Shown here: positions 24,728 to 36,166 of the stretch, piece by piece
How positions within the stretch are numbered: the first letter of the stretch is position 1
Layout: the number at the start of each line of letters is the position of its first letter
From: Jackrogersella multiformis
Lineage: Eukaryota; Ascomycota; Sordariomycetes; Xylariales; Hypoxylaceae
NCBI GenBank assembly: GCA_902806575.1
Contig: CADCXD010000010.1
Coordinates: forward strand, 2,108,001-2,172,000
Direction of reading: 5' to 3'
Length of the DNA stretch: 64,000 nt
Made by a program: the position numbers and the translations under genes
Notes under the pieces: generated by a model
Told to the model about the DNA's origin: nothing
The model's input: only the letters and a program-made list of their open reading frames with translations
Databases searched by the model: none

Positions 24728-27700
24728 GTTGTCGCAAGTTCGCAACTTCAATAGCTAGGCGACGGTGACGTCACACAGCGCAAGTGAGTGATTTCGAAAT
24801 CGGAAGAAGTTGAATGGGTAGAGTGCATAAACACGAGCTATGATAAGAATAGGTAATATATAAGTCCCAGGGCTACCCAGGTATACCGGTGGCAATAGTG
24901 TAGAGATTATATATATAGTACCGAAAAAAAGGAAGGCTGGTGATGAAGAATGTGGGATGATGGATGATGATGGTGTCACGCAGAAAGTTCTAAGTGGATT
25001 AAGTTTAAGTTGGGCTCGAGGAAGATCCGGGAAGAACGACGAGCGTTTTGCTGTAGTGTATAGGTGGTAGACTCCCGAGGGGCGCCGACTGTGACTCTAT
25101 AAGTCAGCCCAGCCTATTTCATTACTTGGCACTCGGAGCTTTTGTGGAGGGGTGAATGCCTCCACTAGTAAGGTACCTACACTAAACCTAGGTACCTAGA
25201 TGCCTACCTACCACTACCTGGGCACACTAAGGTACAAGACCTAGGTAGGTTAGGAGGCACCCGGGTCAGACTTGATGCTTAATGTGACTAATAGCCATGC
25301 CCTGCCCCGTGGCCAGGTATTTAGTCTGCGGATTTCCCGGTTCTTGAGGCCTCTAATGTACGTAAGTCTTTTGGGATGAACGGTTATTCCTGATTACCTA
25401 CCTAGGTAGGTAGGTAGGTACCCTAGAACTAGGGCTGCTAGGGAGAATGGAAAAAGTCTGCAGCTATTTGGGCTGCGCCGTGATGTCGTGCAAACGTGCA
25501 GCTTTTACTTGCGCCAACTTATCTGTACGAGAAAACGAGAAAACGAGAAACCGAAAAGTACCCCCCCTAGGTAGGCCTTCAGCTTTCAATCTTTGAGTGC
25601 GGGGTCCCCGATCCGGCCAATATTTATCGATCTTCCTATACACCCATCTAGATCCATTCAGTTGGGTGTGGCAGAGAACCGAGAACCGAAAAGCATAGCC
25701 TCGAATGACTAGGTAGTTCCTCGATGTTGGTAAATACCTTCATACAAATTGTAATAAGGTAATAATATGCAATATTCGTTACCTAGGTATGTTCTGTAAA
25801 TCTTGAAGTCTTGGGTTGGCTCTGGTGGATCAGGCAGACAGGTTATTGCTGATGACGATGATTGATAATAAGATGTGAGACTTTTTTTTATCACCTTGTG
25901 ATCATTGTCTGAGCTGGGGCTGTGATGGCTTCCTGTCTTGTTTGGTGAGATTTAATTGGTGACTGACATTTATTGCAGCTGCAGCCAATACCCATGTAAG
26001 TCCCGTGGTTGCTTACCTACCTGTCCTAAGTACCTAGGTACCTATGGAAGTAAGTACCTTAGATATCGGTTCTAGTTCCTTCTCAGCTCTTCTTTTTTTC
26101 TATGCCTCTCTTCCATGATTTTCGTCGGATATAGAACGACATCATAATACTACTCTGTATAGTCATGACGTTGTTTAAACATGAGCTTTAAAGATTGTTA
26201 TGTTTCCAAGTTCATGCGAGATAACTCGAGCGGCCTAGGTAGTATGAGGTAAGGTGTTCTAGAAACCTCAAGACCACTAGGAAATGTCGTCATTCCTAGT
26301 CCTTTGCGAAAAGTAATCTAGCCTAAATCATTCTAGACCTGTCCCGAAAAGAATTAGAACGGTAAAGCGGCAGAGATGGGCAGCTGCCAGCTGGAGGGTT
26401 GAAAATGCCATGGTGGGTCCTGCCACCAGCTGTTAGGGAACTAGTTTCCAAGGTTCCAACCCGTTCTTGCTCGGGGTTCCCCGCCATTTTATGCTTATTC
26501 TTCGTTACGTAGGTACGTAAATACATAGGTACATAGTACCTACATCCTATTTATTTCTATCGACTGCACCGCCTCAAACCATCACATCCGACCTCACCAT
26601 TACCTTTGTAAAAGCGTCATTAATTCGTAACTCAGAGACGCCCATCTCGAAGCCAGGGTCTCGTGTTGCAATTTCCCCCCTTTTTATGACATTTTACTCA
26701 AACAAAATACCTATATCAAAGTTAGTTCCACAACCCACACCTAAGACCAACAGAAATCTTAACTGCCACAAGGAGGCGCTCCCATTAAGTCCAGATCATT
26801 TATTACACGTGTGTTGCCGCGTCTTCTTGTGGAATAAAGGGAGGCTGAAATCTCACCTAACTTCAACGAATCTTTCACCGAAGTGCCTCAGCTAGTATAC
26901 TCTAGTAAGCTTACATGTTCAACATGTTACACGATGCTGAGCCACCTGAAGTGACTCCTATCCACAACATACGCGCGCTCGATTGCGTTAAACTGTATGA
27001 GGTTTACTACCTACCTGCCTAGGTACCTAGGTACTTACCTTGGTAACTCAACTCGAAACTACATTTTCAAGGCCTAGAGCTTGTGTTAATTAAATAAATT
27101 AAGATTTCGAATTAATGGAAACATAGATAAGTATGAATCTAATTCAAGCTCTTTTCTTTATTAGGACCCAAGATATAGTCCACCGATTATATGATTCTGT
27201 CAATTAGCAGATGACTCCGATGGATTCACAACGGAAGACAATAAATATAGCTAGGCCTTCAGATTTCTACATATCTAGCGCACAACCTCTCTTAATAAGC
27301 TAATGTTGCTTGGGTTAGGGTTGTATGTAAGCATGTTACATGTTTATATCTGGTTACCTAGGTACGGTAAGGATAGATCTCCAGGGCTCATTTCAAGTTT
27401 TCGCCGCATCTGCCAAGGAGTATCCGGCTCGGCTGATTCGACATATTAACCCTCGATCTCTGGTTCCGTGTATTAGCGACAATACTGCTAGACGACTTCT
27501 CCATCTCATAAGATATTATTCTTTTCTAGCGTGATCTCTTAAGTATGTGATCCATCTTTAGTTGACATATATTCCCTTTCTATCTGCAACTCCATAGCTA
27601 CACGGTCTCCCCGCATTTCCCAAACACAGCACCTGGTAACGTTCCAGTTCCTTAAGGGGTAACACTTTAATATGAGCTTAATTTGTACCCGCCTGCACGG

Positions 27701-28537
27701 TCCAGGAACGAATGGGTAAATGGATAAATACAGGTCACCTTACTTTAGCTAAACTCACCTAGGTATACTTCAACCACAGAGACTCTTGGGAATCTAGGTG
27801 TAGCCATAAAATGGTCCAATAGGTTCTTTTAACGTCAACAATATCACGAGCAAAACAGGGACAGATGGCATCATCCTCGCTTATCACATCTTGACATTTG
27901 AGATGACGCGTCAAATGTCACATCAAACACGGAGCCTGAGGCGGTTAATTCTGAAGATAAATTACACTTGTCGATCTATAAATATTCAGAGCTAAAGCCA
28001 GAGTACGCGTCGGTAGGAGCAGGCTGAAGGCGAGGCAAAGGATCTCCCTCCAATTGACCAACCAGCGATTTGACACTCTAGCAATGACATGTGGCTTTGC
28101 TCCTTTGAGCCTTGGCAAAGCTTGTTCCGATGTTTCCGTATCTCTTAGGTTAAATCAGTCTTCGCACAGGTTAGACTCCTCCAGTCTGCTCCAGTCTGCT
28201 CCAGTCTTGGGTAACATAATGGTGCTGTGTTAAGACATCGTAGTTGCAGTCGTAATGAGCTTGCGTCGAGGAGGCTTCAATCCGTAATTTCTTGTAGATC
28301 TGCCAAAAAGTTTCACCCCTGAGTGGTTCTGGACATGGATCGACACCCAACATGTTTTTCGAAGCAGGTCTCTCCGTCAAGTCGAATTCAGTTGAGTCTA
28401 GATAGGTTAAGGCGAACCACCGAGTGAAAAAATGGATATATAAACCCAGCTTGAAGAACTCATTCTCCCTCTTCAAAATTCAGAACAAAATCAAGTCAAT
28501 ATCAAGTTCTTAGATACCTAGTCTTACACTATATAAA
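24728..28537. other. Intergenic region, about 3.8 kb
   Basis: No supported gene. The left end is the promoter of the DUF3824-like gene. It contains dense TACCTAGGTA/CCTACC motifs (25165-25255, 25398-25425, 26025-26060, 27008-27045), a nested palindrome (27892-27920) and a three-unit CTCCAGTCTG tandem at about 28178-28206. The TATATAAA at 28437-28444 probably serves the small secreted-protein gene that starts at 28538. Confidence 0.55.
28437..28444 (+). promoter_or_regulatory. TATA box of the small secreted-protein gene
   Basis: TATATAAA about 94 bp before the ATG at 28538, followed by a CAAAATTCAG/CAATATCAAG-rich leader. Position and sequence fit a fungal TATA element; use is not proven. Confidence 0.5.
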
Positions 28538-28993
28538 ATGAAGGGAATCGTCGCTCTCCTGCTTCTTGGCCTAGCCATCGCCGCTCCTGTCGTTGAACCG
28601 GAGTTTGATAACGAGCGTAAGTTGTGCCAAAGCTATCTAATCTTGACGATATAATAACTAACATATATCTGCCCAGTCAGCGAGGATGCATTGAGTATGT
28701 ATCTCAACTTTACGAAAGTTTTAACTACATAACTAACACATGGTTTAGCTGGCCTGCCTTCTGGAAGTTTTTCTCTTCGACCACTGCCCTCCCTCTCATT
28801 GCCCACTGCACCTGACCGTAAGTAGAGGTGCCGTTCGCGGTCCTTTTGAATACCTTGATCTAACGATATCTCAATAGGCCCTCGCCCAACCGGTCGCCCT
28901 CGCCCAACCGGTAGCCCACGCCCGACTGGTGGCCCGCGCCCTACCGGCCGACCTACTGGGCGCCCTGGTTTCCCTACCAGCAGTAACTGTTAG
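28538..28993 (+). CDS. Small secreted protein with tandem RPRPTG repeats
   Basis: Not a recognised family. Four exons, 28538-28616, 28677-28694, 28749-28817 and 28878-28993, give 93 residues. All introns are 54-60 bp, with GTAAGT or GTATGT donors, CTAAC-type branch sites and AG acceptors, and every phase fits, which strongly supports the model. Exon 2 is only 18 nt. Residues 1-16 (MKGIVALLLLGLAIAA) form a clear signal peptide. A short Leu/Pro/Ser-rich segment follows, then exon 4 encodes the repeat units RPRPTG, RPRPTG, SPRPTG, GPRPTG, RPTG and RPG before the end FPTSSNC. There are no Lys-Arg Kex2 sites, and the only Cys is the last residue. A secreted or cell-wall Pro-rich protein or effector is likely; the function is unknown. 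No neighbour suggests a biosynthetic cluster. Confidence 0.72.
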
Positions 28994-30367
28994 TTTCCCT
29001 CCTTTTATTCCTCTCCTATATCGACTCTAACCTACGTGTAGTCCCTGCGCCAACTGAAACCCCTTAAATATGCGTCACGCATACTAAGCACTCGGAGGTC
29101 CGATAGGCAGAATGGTGTACGAATAACCCGCATTAGTAAAATGAAAATCCCGGGATATTCTGTTCATACGGGCTGAAATGAATTCTAACTATGGTGAAAA
29201 TGGTCTTTGACATTCTGGATCGACGAGAAAGGGCAAAAAAACTAGGAGTTTCTTGATCCTAGCAAATTTCTTGTATCTTGTTCTTTTAATATTATTTAGT
29301 TTAACTAGCTATGTATTGAAGATATGTACTGCTTGTTCATTATTTTACCTTAATGTCTTGAGTATTTCATACGTTGTCTCTCCCATACATATGTAGTGGT
29401 AGTTGCGTGCAGTACAAGCCCCTTTATTGTCTTGAATAGGGATATACTAGGTACATTGAGTGGAAACTCAACTCTTAGGTTAGTAGTCAAATCTTATAAC
29501 CAGGTAGATGATTGTGCCATACACCTTGGTACCTACCTATTAACCTAGTTGGCTGCCATTTCAAAAGATAAGGTGAAATTTATTCCGATATTAATCTAAT
29601 CAAGATTTTATTAGTGTAAATTTTATATAACGTTAGGTACCTAGGTAGGTTGTAACTACCACAAAAATTCAGTCAAATCCATATCAAGCAGTTACCCCTA
29701 TCCATAATATCAAGTGGATGCACAGTATATATAGTCTGGGGAAGGAGGGATAGAAAACATGCACAGCGTGACTAATGCAAATTATCGTTAGAAATGGATT
29801 TAATTGCAAAGATTTAATCTTCTTCATCATGGAACACTTTATCAACAAACTATCACCTCTTTATTTATCTCCCTTTTCAATCCTTACCTAAATATCATTA
29901 CTATTGTGCAAGCACTCATATCTATAACAATTATCATCCTACTTATCGTCTCTCTGCTTTCTTTTCGATACCTCTCAGAGCTGTTCTGCTCTAGAGGCTA
30001 TCTGATTTTGTAGTCATCGCTCAGTTCTAGATCAAGATTACATGACTTTGCTTGCTGTACATCGATTCCTCCGTCACTAAGCAACCGAGTGGCGGCAGTA
30101 ACAATAACAGCAGATGATCGAGGACTAGCCAGTATTCTAGATTCTAGCAGCTAGAATCTAGCTTGAACGGAGGAATTCACGTTTTGTCACGAATCCCATA
30201 ACATTCCCGTCTTCTGGGCTCCGTTCACATCTGCATTGTCTTCTGTTCCCAATACAAGGTTCGTTCTCCGTTTTGGGATCTTTTCGGGCTAATTGTTTGC
30301 AGAAAATACTTGCAACATCAAGGCTTGCTAGCAACACTGGATTGTTAGCACCGAAGACGATACCGCC
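28994..30367. other. Intergenic region, secreted protein to large MFS-like gene
   Basis: A+T-leaning region with TACCTAGGTAGG motifs near 29527 and 29637 and a perfect 11-bp-arm hairpin at 30137-30161, about 200 bp before the next ATG. No gene is seen. Confidence 0.5.
30137..30161. repeat. Perfect inverted repeat (11-bp arms, 3-nt loop)
   Basis: CTAGATTCTAG at 30137-30147 and CTAGAATCTAG at 30151-30161, separated by CAG. It could form a hairpin or bind a dimeric factor upstream of the large MFS-like gene. Confidence 0.7.
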
Positions 30368-33300
30368 ATGGAGTCTAGACTAAAGATCAATCTACGTCCC
30401 AGCAGTTCGGCCCCGTCGTTGAAGCATAAAATCAACCGTCCAGAATCAGCCCTTTCTGCTGGATCAAGGGGCAGGTCATTCCGCCATGGGTTATTGAAGC
30501 TAGACAGTTCCACTGATCAGTCGACTAAAGAGTCACCAGTTCCTCCAGTCTTGACCTTAAGTCCATCAAAGCCGACGGGGAGAAATCTCACTATGAAGCA
30601 CAGATTTTCAAGCGTTTCGGTTCCAACAAAACGGTCATCCATGGCAAATCTTGAAAGACGAAGTGAAGGGACTCTTATTATCGACGAGACAAGACGGCCT
30701 GGAATAGTGTGTCTTGATCCCACCATGCATCCTCCAGGCACGCATGCGAATATACATCACCCTGGTTTAGTCACGGGCGCTGACTTTTGTGATGCTGGGC
30801 TTGCTGTCGACCGTGATTCTCCGATCAGAACACCACCAAGCAGACTGTCTCCCGATGAGTTATCGGACGCTGTCTTAAATGAACCGGTCTACCGCGTCCT
30901 CCCAACAGGAAAGATACATGAAGATATACTGGACATGTCTGATCATATCCATAAACATCATAGTTCGGCTGTCAAGGTTCGTCCAGCTGCTGGGCTACTT
31001 CCCAGTGTCGAATCACACGGAGGCCATTCTGGCATCTCAAAGGTTCAACCCGCTCTCGAGGTCGCTAGGGATAAAGAGATTATTCACCAAAGTGAAACTC
31101 TCGCTCAACCAGAATCTATACTAGAGGCGCCCTATGCTTTAGAACACCTTCATCATGGCTACAGCCTAACACCGAACGTTCGGCCAATCGTAGACCATAC
31201 TTCTCTTCGGAGCTCTGAACATAATATGTACCCCAAAGACACCCACAAAGGACATATCTGGGTTCAGAAGGTACAGTCTTATCATGAGTCGTCTTCTGTC
31301 GCATTAGAAACAGAAGAAAACTCATTACCAAGGCTAGCCGTGATGAATAGCGGCCAAAAAGACAAAGATTCATCCAAAGAAAATTCATACTGGGGGATCT
31401 TCCCAACATTCGGAGAGAAGAAGGATGAGAAAGCCGGCGTAGTTGATGAACCCCTTACTCGTACACCTTCTCAAAATGAGCATGGAGATACGGATATATC
31501 CCCAACCAAGTCGAGGGGTAAATCCATCAATATATCTCGAGTCGAAAACCGGCCTTCATTGAGCACCAGCCAATATTCGGCCTCTCAGAAAAGTTTTGAT
31601 ATTGCCGAAACCCCCAACATGAAGATCATAGACTCATTTGGCAACGAGAATGTCCGCCATGACGATGAAAGCGTAACATCACTTGGCAACGCTCTGAATA
31701 CTGATACATCGCAGGAGGGATCTGTTCTTCGAAATGACGGAAAGGGGGGAGAAGTATCAACGGCTTCCATATCTCCAGCCTCTCATCCACGTCTTGTAAG
31801 GAGCGAGGACGAAGGAAGTGACCAAGAAAAGCTTGAACTACCCGAGGAATCTGACTCTTGGCATGCTGCCGCTTGGCTTCGTCAACTTCTCGGATATACA
31901 GAGCCAGAACCGGCCACTCCGAATCTTACCCAGCTACCAGAAAAGTCTCATCCTCGGCATGAAGAACGTTATGATTACCCCAATGACATAGTCGACGCGG
32001 TTGCCTCTAGAGTGACAACATTCTCGGAGCAGATTGCAGCTGACACTGGGACGATGGATACGACTATGCAAAACCTCGAACGACTGCTTGACGAAGCCCT
32101 ATTCCTCGCCAACGAAGGGACCGAGCATGATAATTGCGTACGTCTTGACGATAGTAGTCTCCCTACTTATTTGCAGGAGACATCCGAAATGATACAACCA
32201 GACATCCATGAGAATATTGGAATAAATTCGAGTGAAGATATTGATAAGCCTATACCGACAAAGACAATGTCAAGTGGCTTTGTGGGCGCGGTTGAAGGCT
32301 TCGGCCATGGCTATGAAACCTTACCTCCAAGATCAACAGAAAGCCGCGGGTCAATAAAGCCTGACATGCGCAGCGGCAACATCAAAAGATCACCGTGTCT
32401 AGATTTTGGACGAAGTATGCATGGGATTCGGAAGTCTAAGCAAAAGCACACAACAAATGGTGAGGTGCGCCATCACTTTTCTGACGACGATTGTGTCTTA
32501 CCGATGCCACCTCCTGATTATCAACTAAAGAGACAATGCCTATCTCCAATGCCTCACGCATACGACGAAGATGATCCGACGGGAGTTATACAACCTCGTA
32601 CTAAAGATGTCCCCAACAGTCGCGAAGTCAGAGAGTATATCCGTGTTTTTCACCATCCACCAATTACATCTCGGAGCAGCTCCAGGAACCTCCGTGAAGC
32701 TTCATTAAAATGTGATGCTCGACCTTGTCGAAACGGCGCCCTTCCTGAAGTTCGTCGCCGAGATGTGGATGTCTGTAGCTTGGATGGTGGTTCCGACGAG
32801 GCAATAGACTTTGCAACTCAGTACAACTCCAGTGAAAAACAGGACGCCGAACGTTTGGGGTTTAGAGGGTCTAGACATAACCATAACCAAAATGACTCAG
32901 CTGCGAAAGCTGGAGCGTCCCAGAGAAAGGAGACATCCAAGCGAACTCACGAATTGCGCAATATCAGCCTTCGAAGGAGGTCTCACGTCAGTATCAGAGA
33001 TGGGCAACGGTTTAGCCTTACTAAATCCGTCAAACGACAACCTACTATTGCCCGCGACTGGTCTCCTATCCGCAAGAGATTCGTTGCCTCTGTTGCGTGT
33101 ATCAGCACTGCCTTGATTGGAATCTTAATTGGAATCTATGCCGGCCTGGTTCCATCAATCCAATATTACATCGCAGATTTCAATCATTACTCGATCCTCG
33201 GTAACGTTGGGATGTTCCTTGGGATGGCCGTCTCAACTTTTCTGTGTTGGCCACTGCCATTGCTGCATGGTCGCAAGCCGTATATCTTGTGCAGTCTATG

Positions 33301-35611
33301 TGTCGCTTTACCACTTCTCTTTCCTCAGGCCATCGCAGTAAGTGTTCTTAGATCCCCATACACCAGTGTTTGGAGATGGGCACTGCTTCTTCCCAGGGCC
33401 ATGATGGGCTGTGCGTTGGGTTGCGCCAATATGAATTTCCATTCAATACTGACCGATCTGTTTGGCGCATCTCTGATGAGCAGCAACCCACACCAGGAGG
33501 TCGTTGACCAGTACGACGTAAGAAGACATGGGGGTGGGCTTGGTGTGTGGCTCGGCATCTGGACATGGTGCTTCATCGGCTCGTTAGGTATCGGCTTTCT
33601 AGTTGGTGCTGTAGTCATTGACAGCCTGCAGCCGTCCTGGGGGCTCTATATTAGCATCATGCTAATTGCAGTCGTTCTTCTTCTTAATGTCCTCTGTCCC
33701 GAGGTCCGACGGTCGGCTTGGAGACGTTCTGTAGCCGAAGTCAGGACCGGCTCGGGAGTGTCCCGGAGAGTAGCTCGCGGCGAGATTATGATGCATCGAG
33801 TGAAGGACGGTCCGCTGTGGTGGGGTCAGGAAATGTATCACGGAGTTGCCCTTTCTCTAGAAATGCTCCGCCAGCCTGGTTTCGTCGTCATGGCCGTATA
33901 CTCTGCATGGATATATGCTCAAGTGGTTTTGATCATTATAGTAAGTTGATCTCATTCCTCACGATTCCGCGTCCTTTGCTGACACCCATAGCTTCTCGGG
34001 TCTTTAACTTCTAGATACTACCATTTTCGATCACCACTTGTAGGAGCCGCGGTATCTTCCGTCACCATCGGTGCCCTTCTGGCGGTGCCGTTCCAGAAGG
34101 CCAATGTATTGTCTCGGTCGCGTTCTACAGGTCCACTGACAAACAGCATGACTTTTGACAAAAGATTAACCTGGACCTCTCATTTCGTCCGACGAGCTAT
34201 CTTCGTCATCGTACTCCCCATTGCCGGCATTCTATACACTATTGTATCCTCCGGGCCTCCTGTGCACCTAGTATTCCCTTGCATTTTTGCTGCTATGATT
34301 GGATTCTTATCATGTCTTGCCATCGCCGAATGCAATGGTATTCTGATGGAGGCATGGGATTGTTCTGATCTTCAACCGGGCATGACCGGTCGCTCCAAAT
34401 CAAGGAGAAATAGTATGAAACGGACGAATTATTCGTCCTTCCCTCGAGTTACCGCTGGGTGGAACATTATCCACAGTATTGGGTTCATCTTCGCTGCAGG
34501 AGTAACTAGTATTGGCGGCATAGCTACGCGGAGTCTAGGTCAAAGAGCTGCAACGGGGGTTGTAGCGTCCAGCTTGTTCTTGCATTCTCTTCTACTTCTG
34601 GGCGTATTTGCTCGGTTTCGGAATGTGCAGATCATCCCCAACTCGAAAAGCGTTGAGATGGACAAGTGGACTCAAGAACGGCGAGACAGCATCCGTCGCC
34701 GCGCCTCTATGATAGCTACTGCCAAAGCCGACGGTCTTCAAGATATTTCCAAAATTCCTGAAGAAGACGTAGGCTAGAGGCCCGTCATTCTCGGTAACCC
34801 ATTAGAGAAATTCCGTCGCATGAATATCCTCGAGCTAGGTTCTTTGACTCGATGGAGCGAGATCCGCAAGAAAAACTGTCTAATCGACGAAGGCGTTCAT
34901 CTCAACCGACAGACAGTTGACCTAGCTCGTGACGAGATTGGGCGTCGAGGTAATCAGAGCGCAGAGAGGTTGGGGGAACTTGTGCGCAAAGTAAGCAAGA
35001 GGAGCCTGAGGAGCAAGCGTAGCCACGATAGTGACCGAGATGATACTACACCAGTCGAACTTCAAGATATCGGTCCACTAGGCCCAGCAGGAGCCGGACT
35101 TGAGCACCACCATACCGAATTGCCCCCTGAGGTATATCTTGAGCGTGAATGTGTAATGGGCCAGACTGTGCTGGAGGAAGTAGAGGAAGACTCATCCACG
35201 GATGGCGGTTCAGATGGTGCACATGAATGGGGTCACGGACAAGAACATTCGTCCCATATGACTTCCAAGGTTCAACCCTATGCTAGCGTTGGAAAACAAG
35301 ACCTAAATGTCAATCTTGCTGGCACGGGGGATTATGTAATCGACATGAACAACTCTCAGGGTGAACATGCCTCTCATATGGAACCAAAAGTTAAACCTGC
35401 CGACCCAGACGGTTCGAAGCACAGGGAACAGCACGGTGCGCATATGTCAAGCAAGGTCAAGCCGGCGGATATGGAGTTTGAAAATTTGGCACAAGAGCAC
35501 GGTACTCACATGCATGAGAGTAAAGTAAAGCCGACAAATGTGGAGTTTGAGGATGTCGACTTAGGGGGCAAGTCTGTTCGTAGGGATTCAAAAACATTGA
35601 AGCAAGACTGA
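30368..35611 (+). CDS. Very large MFS-like membrane protein, frame interrupted by in-frame TAG
   Basis: Exon 1 is 30368-33940; a 51-bp intron (33941-33991) is followed by exon 2 from 33992. The first stop is TAG at 34775-34777, giving 1452 residues. The same frame then stays open to 35611, adding 277 residues that begin RPVILGNPLEKFRRMNILEL. Residues 1 to about 900 are hydrophilic and probably disordered. From about 904 come multiple membrane segments (FVASVACISTALIGILIGIYAG, cut here at one helix; SILGNVGMFLGMAVSTF), with LLHGRKPYIL resembling MFS motif A and WNIIHSIGFIFAAGVTSIGG late in the domain. An HxxH...KV[KQR]P motif occurs about four times in the N-terminal tail and four times after the TAG. 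Transport substrate and membrane are unknown. The post-TAG region may be reached by readthrough, or the TAG may be a mutation or error. The MFS-like call is good but not certain. Confidence 0.75.
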
Positions 35612-36166
35612 AAAAGGGCAATGATTGTTTCGAAAAGGAAGCAGAGAATGAGAGTACTTGTAACTTGTATTCACATAAACAGAATGGACAACTACCTTGA
35701 ACATGCCATTCATAAAGGTGCTGAGAGGTACCTAAGTACCTAGGTTAATGAAGTGAGTCTCAAAATATTAGATGTTCAACAGTTTCTCCGCCTCGAATCC
35801 TGTAGAAACACCCCTGTTTCTCAATATATTTAATTAAACATGTAACCCTTGGTACTATTTCATGCAATTAAATGCTTTATATGTATAACATAGATTAATG
35901 TAAGACGGTCTATGTACTTCTCGCCAATGCAGAATTGCTAATTATTTCTGATACTTCCGTCCAGGTATCTACCAGGTACACTGCGCGCGCAGATGTAAGC
36001 AACATGTCAATTGGTCCTTCGGACATAATGATACATACGCCTGACGCACTCTACTTTCTAGAACAGGTCTAGTCATCAACACCCACTCACTCACTCAACT
36101 CTCATTCACACTTCGCCATCCCAACTCCGAACCAGACCAGGCGATGCAAGCAACGGCGCCGTCATT
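35612..36166. other. Intergenic region
   Basis: Short gap with a TACCTAAGTACCTAGG motif near 35729 and an A/C-rich leader (CACTCACTCACTCAACTC) just before the metallophosphoesterase ATG. No gene is seen. Confidence 0.5.
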
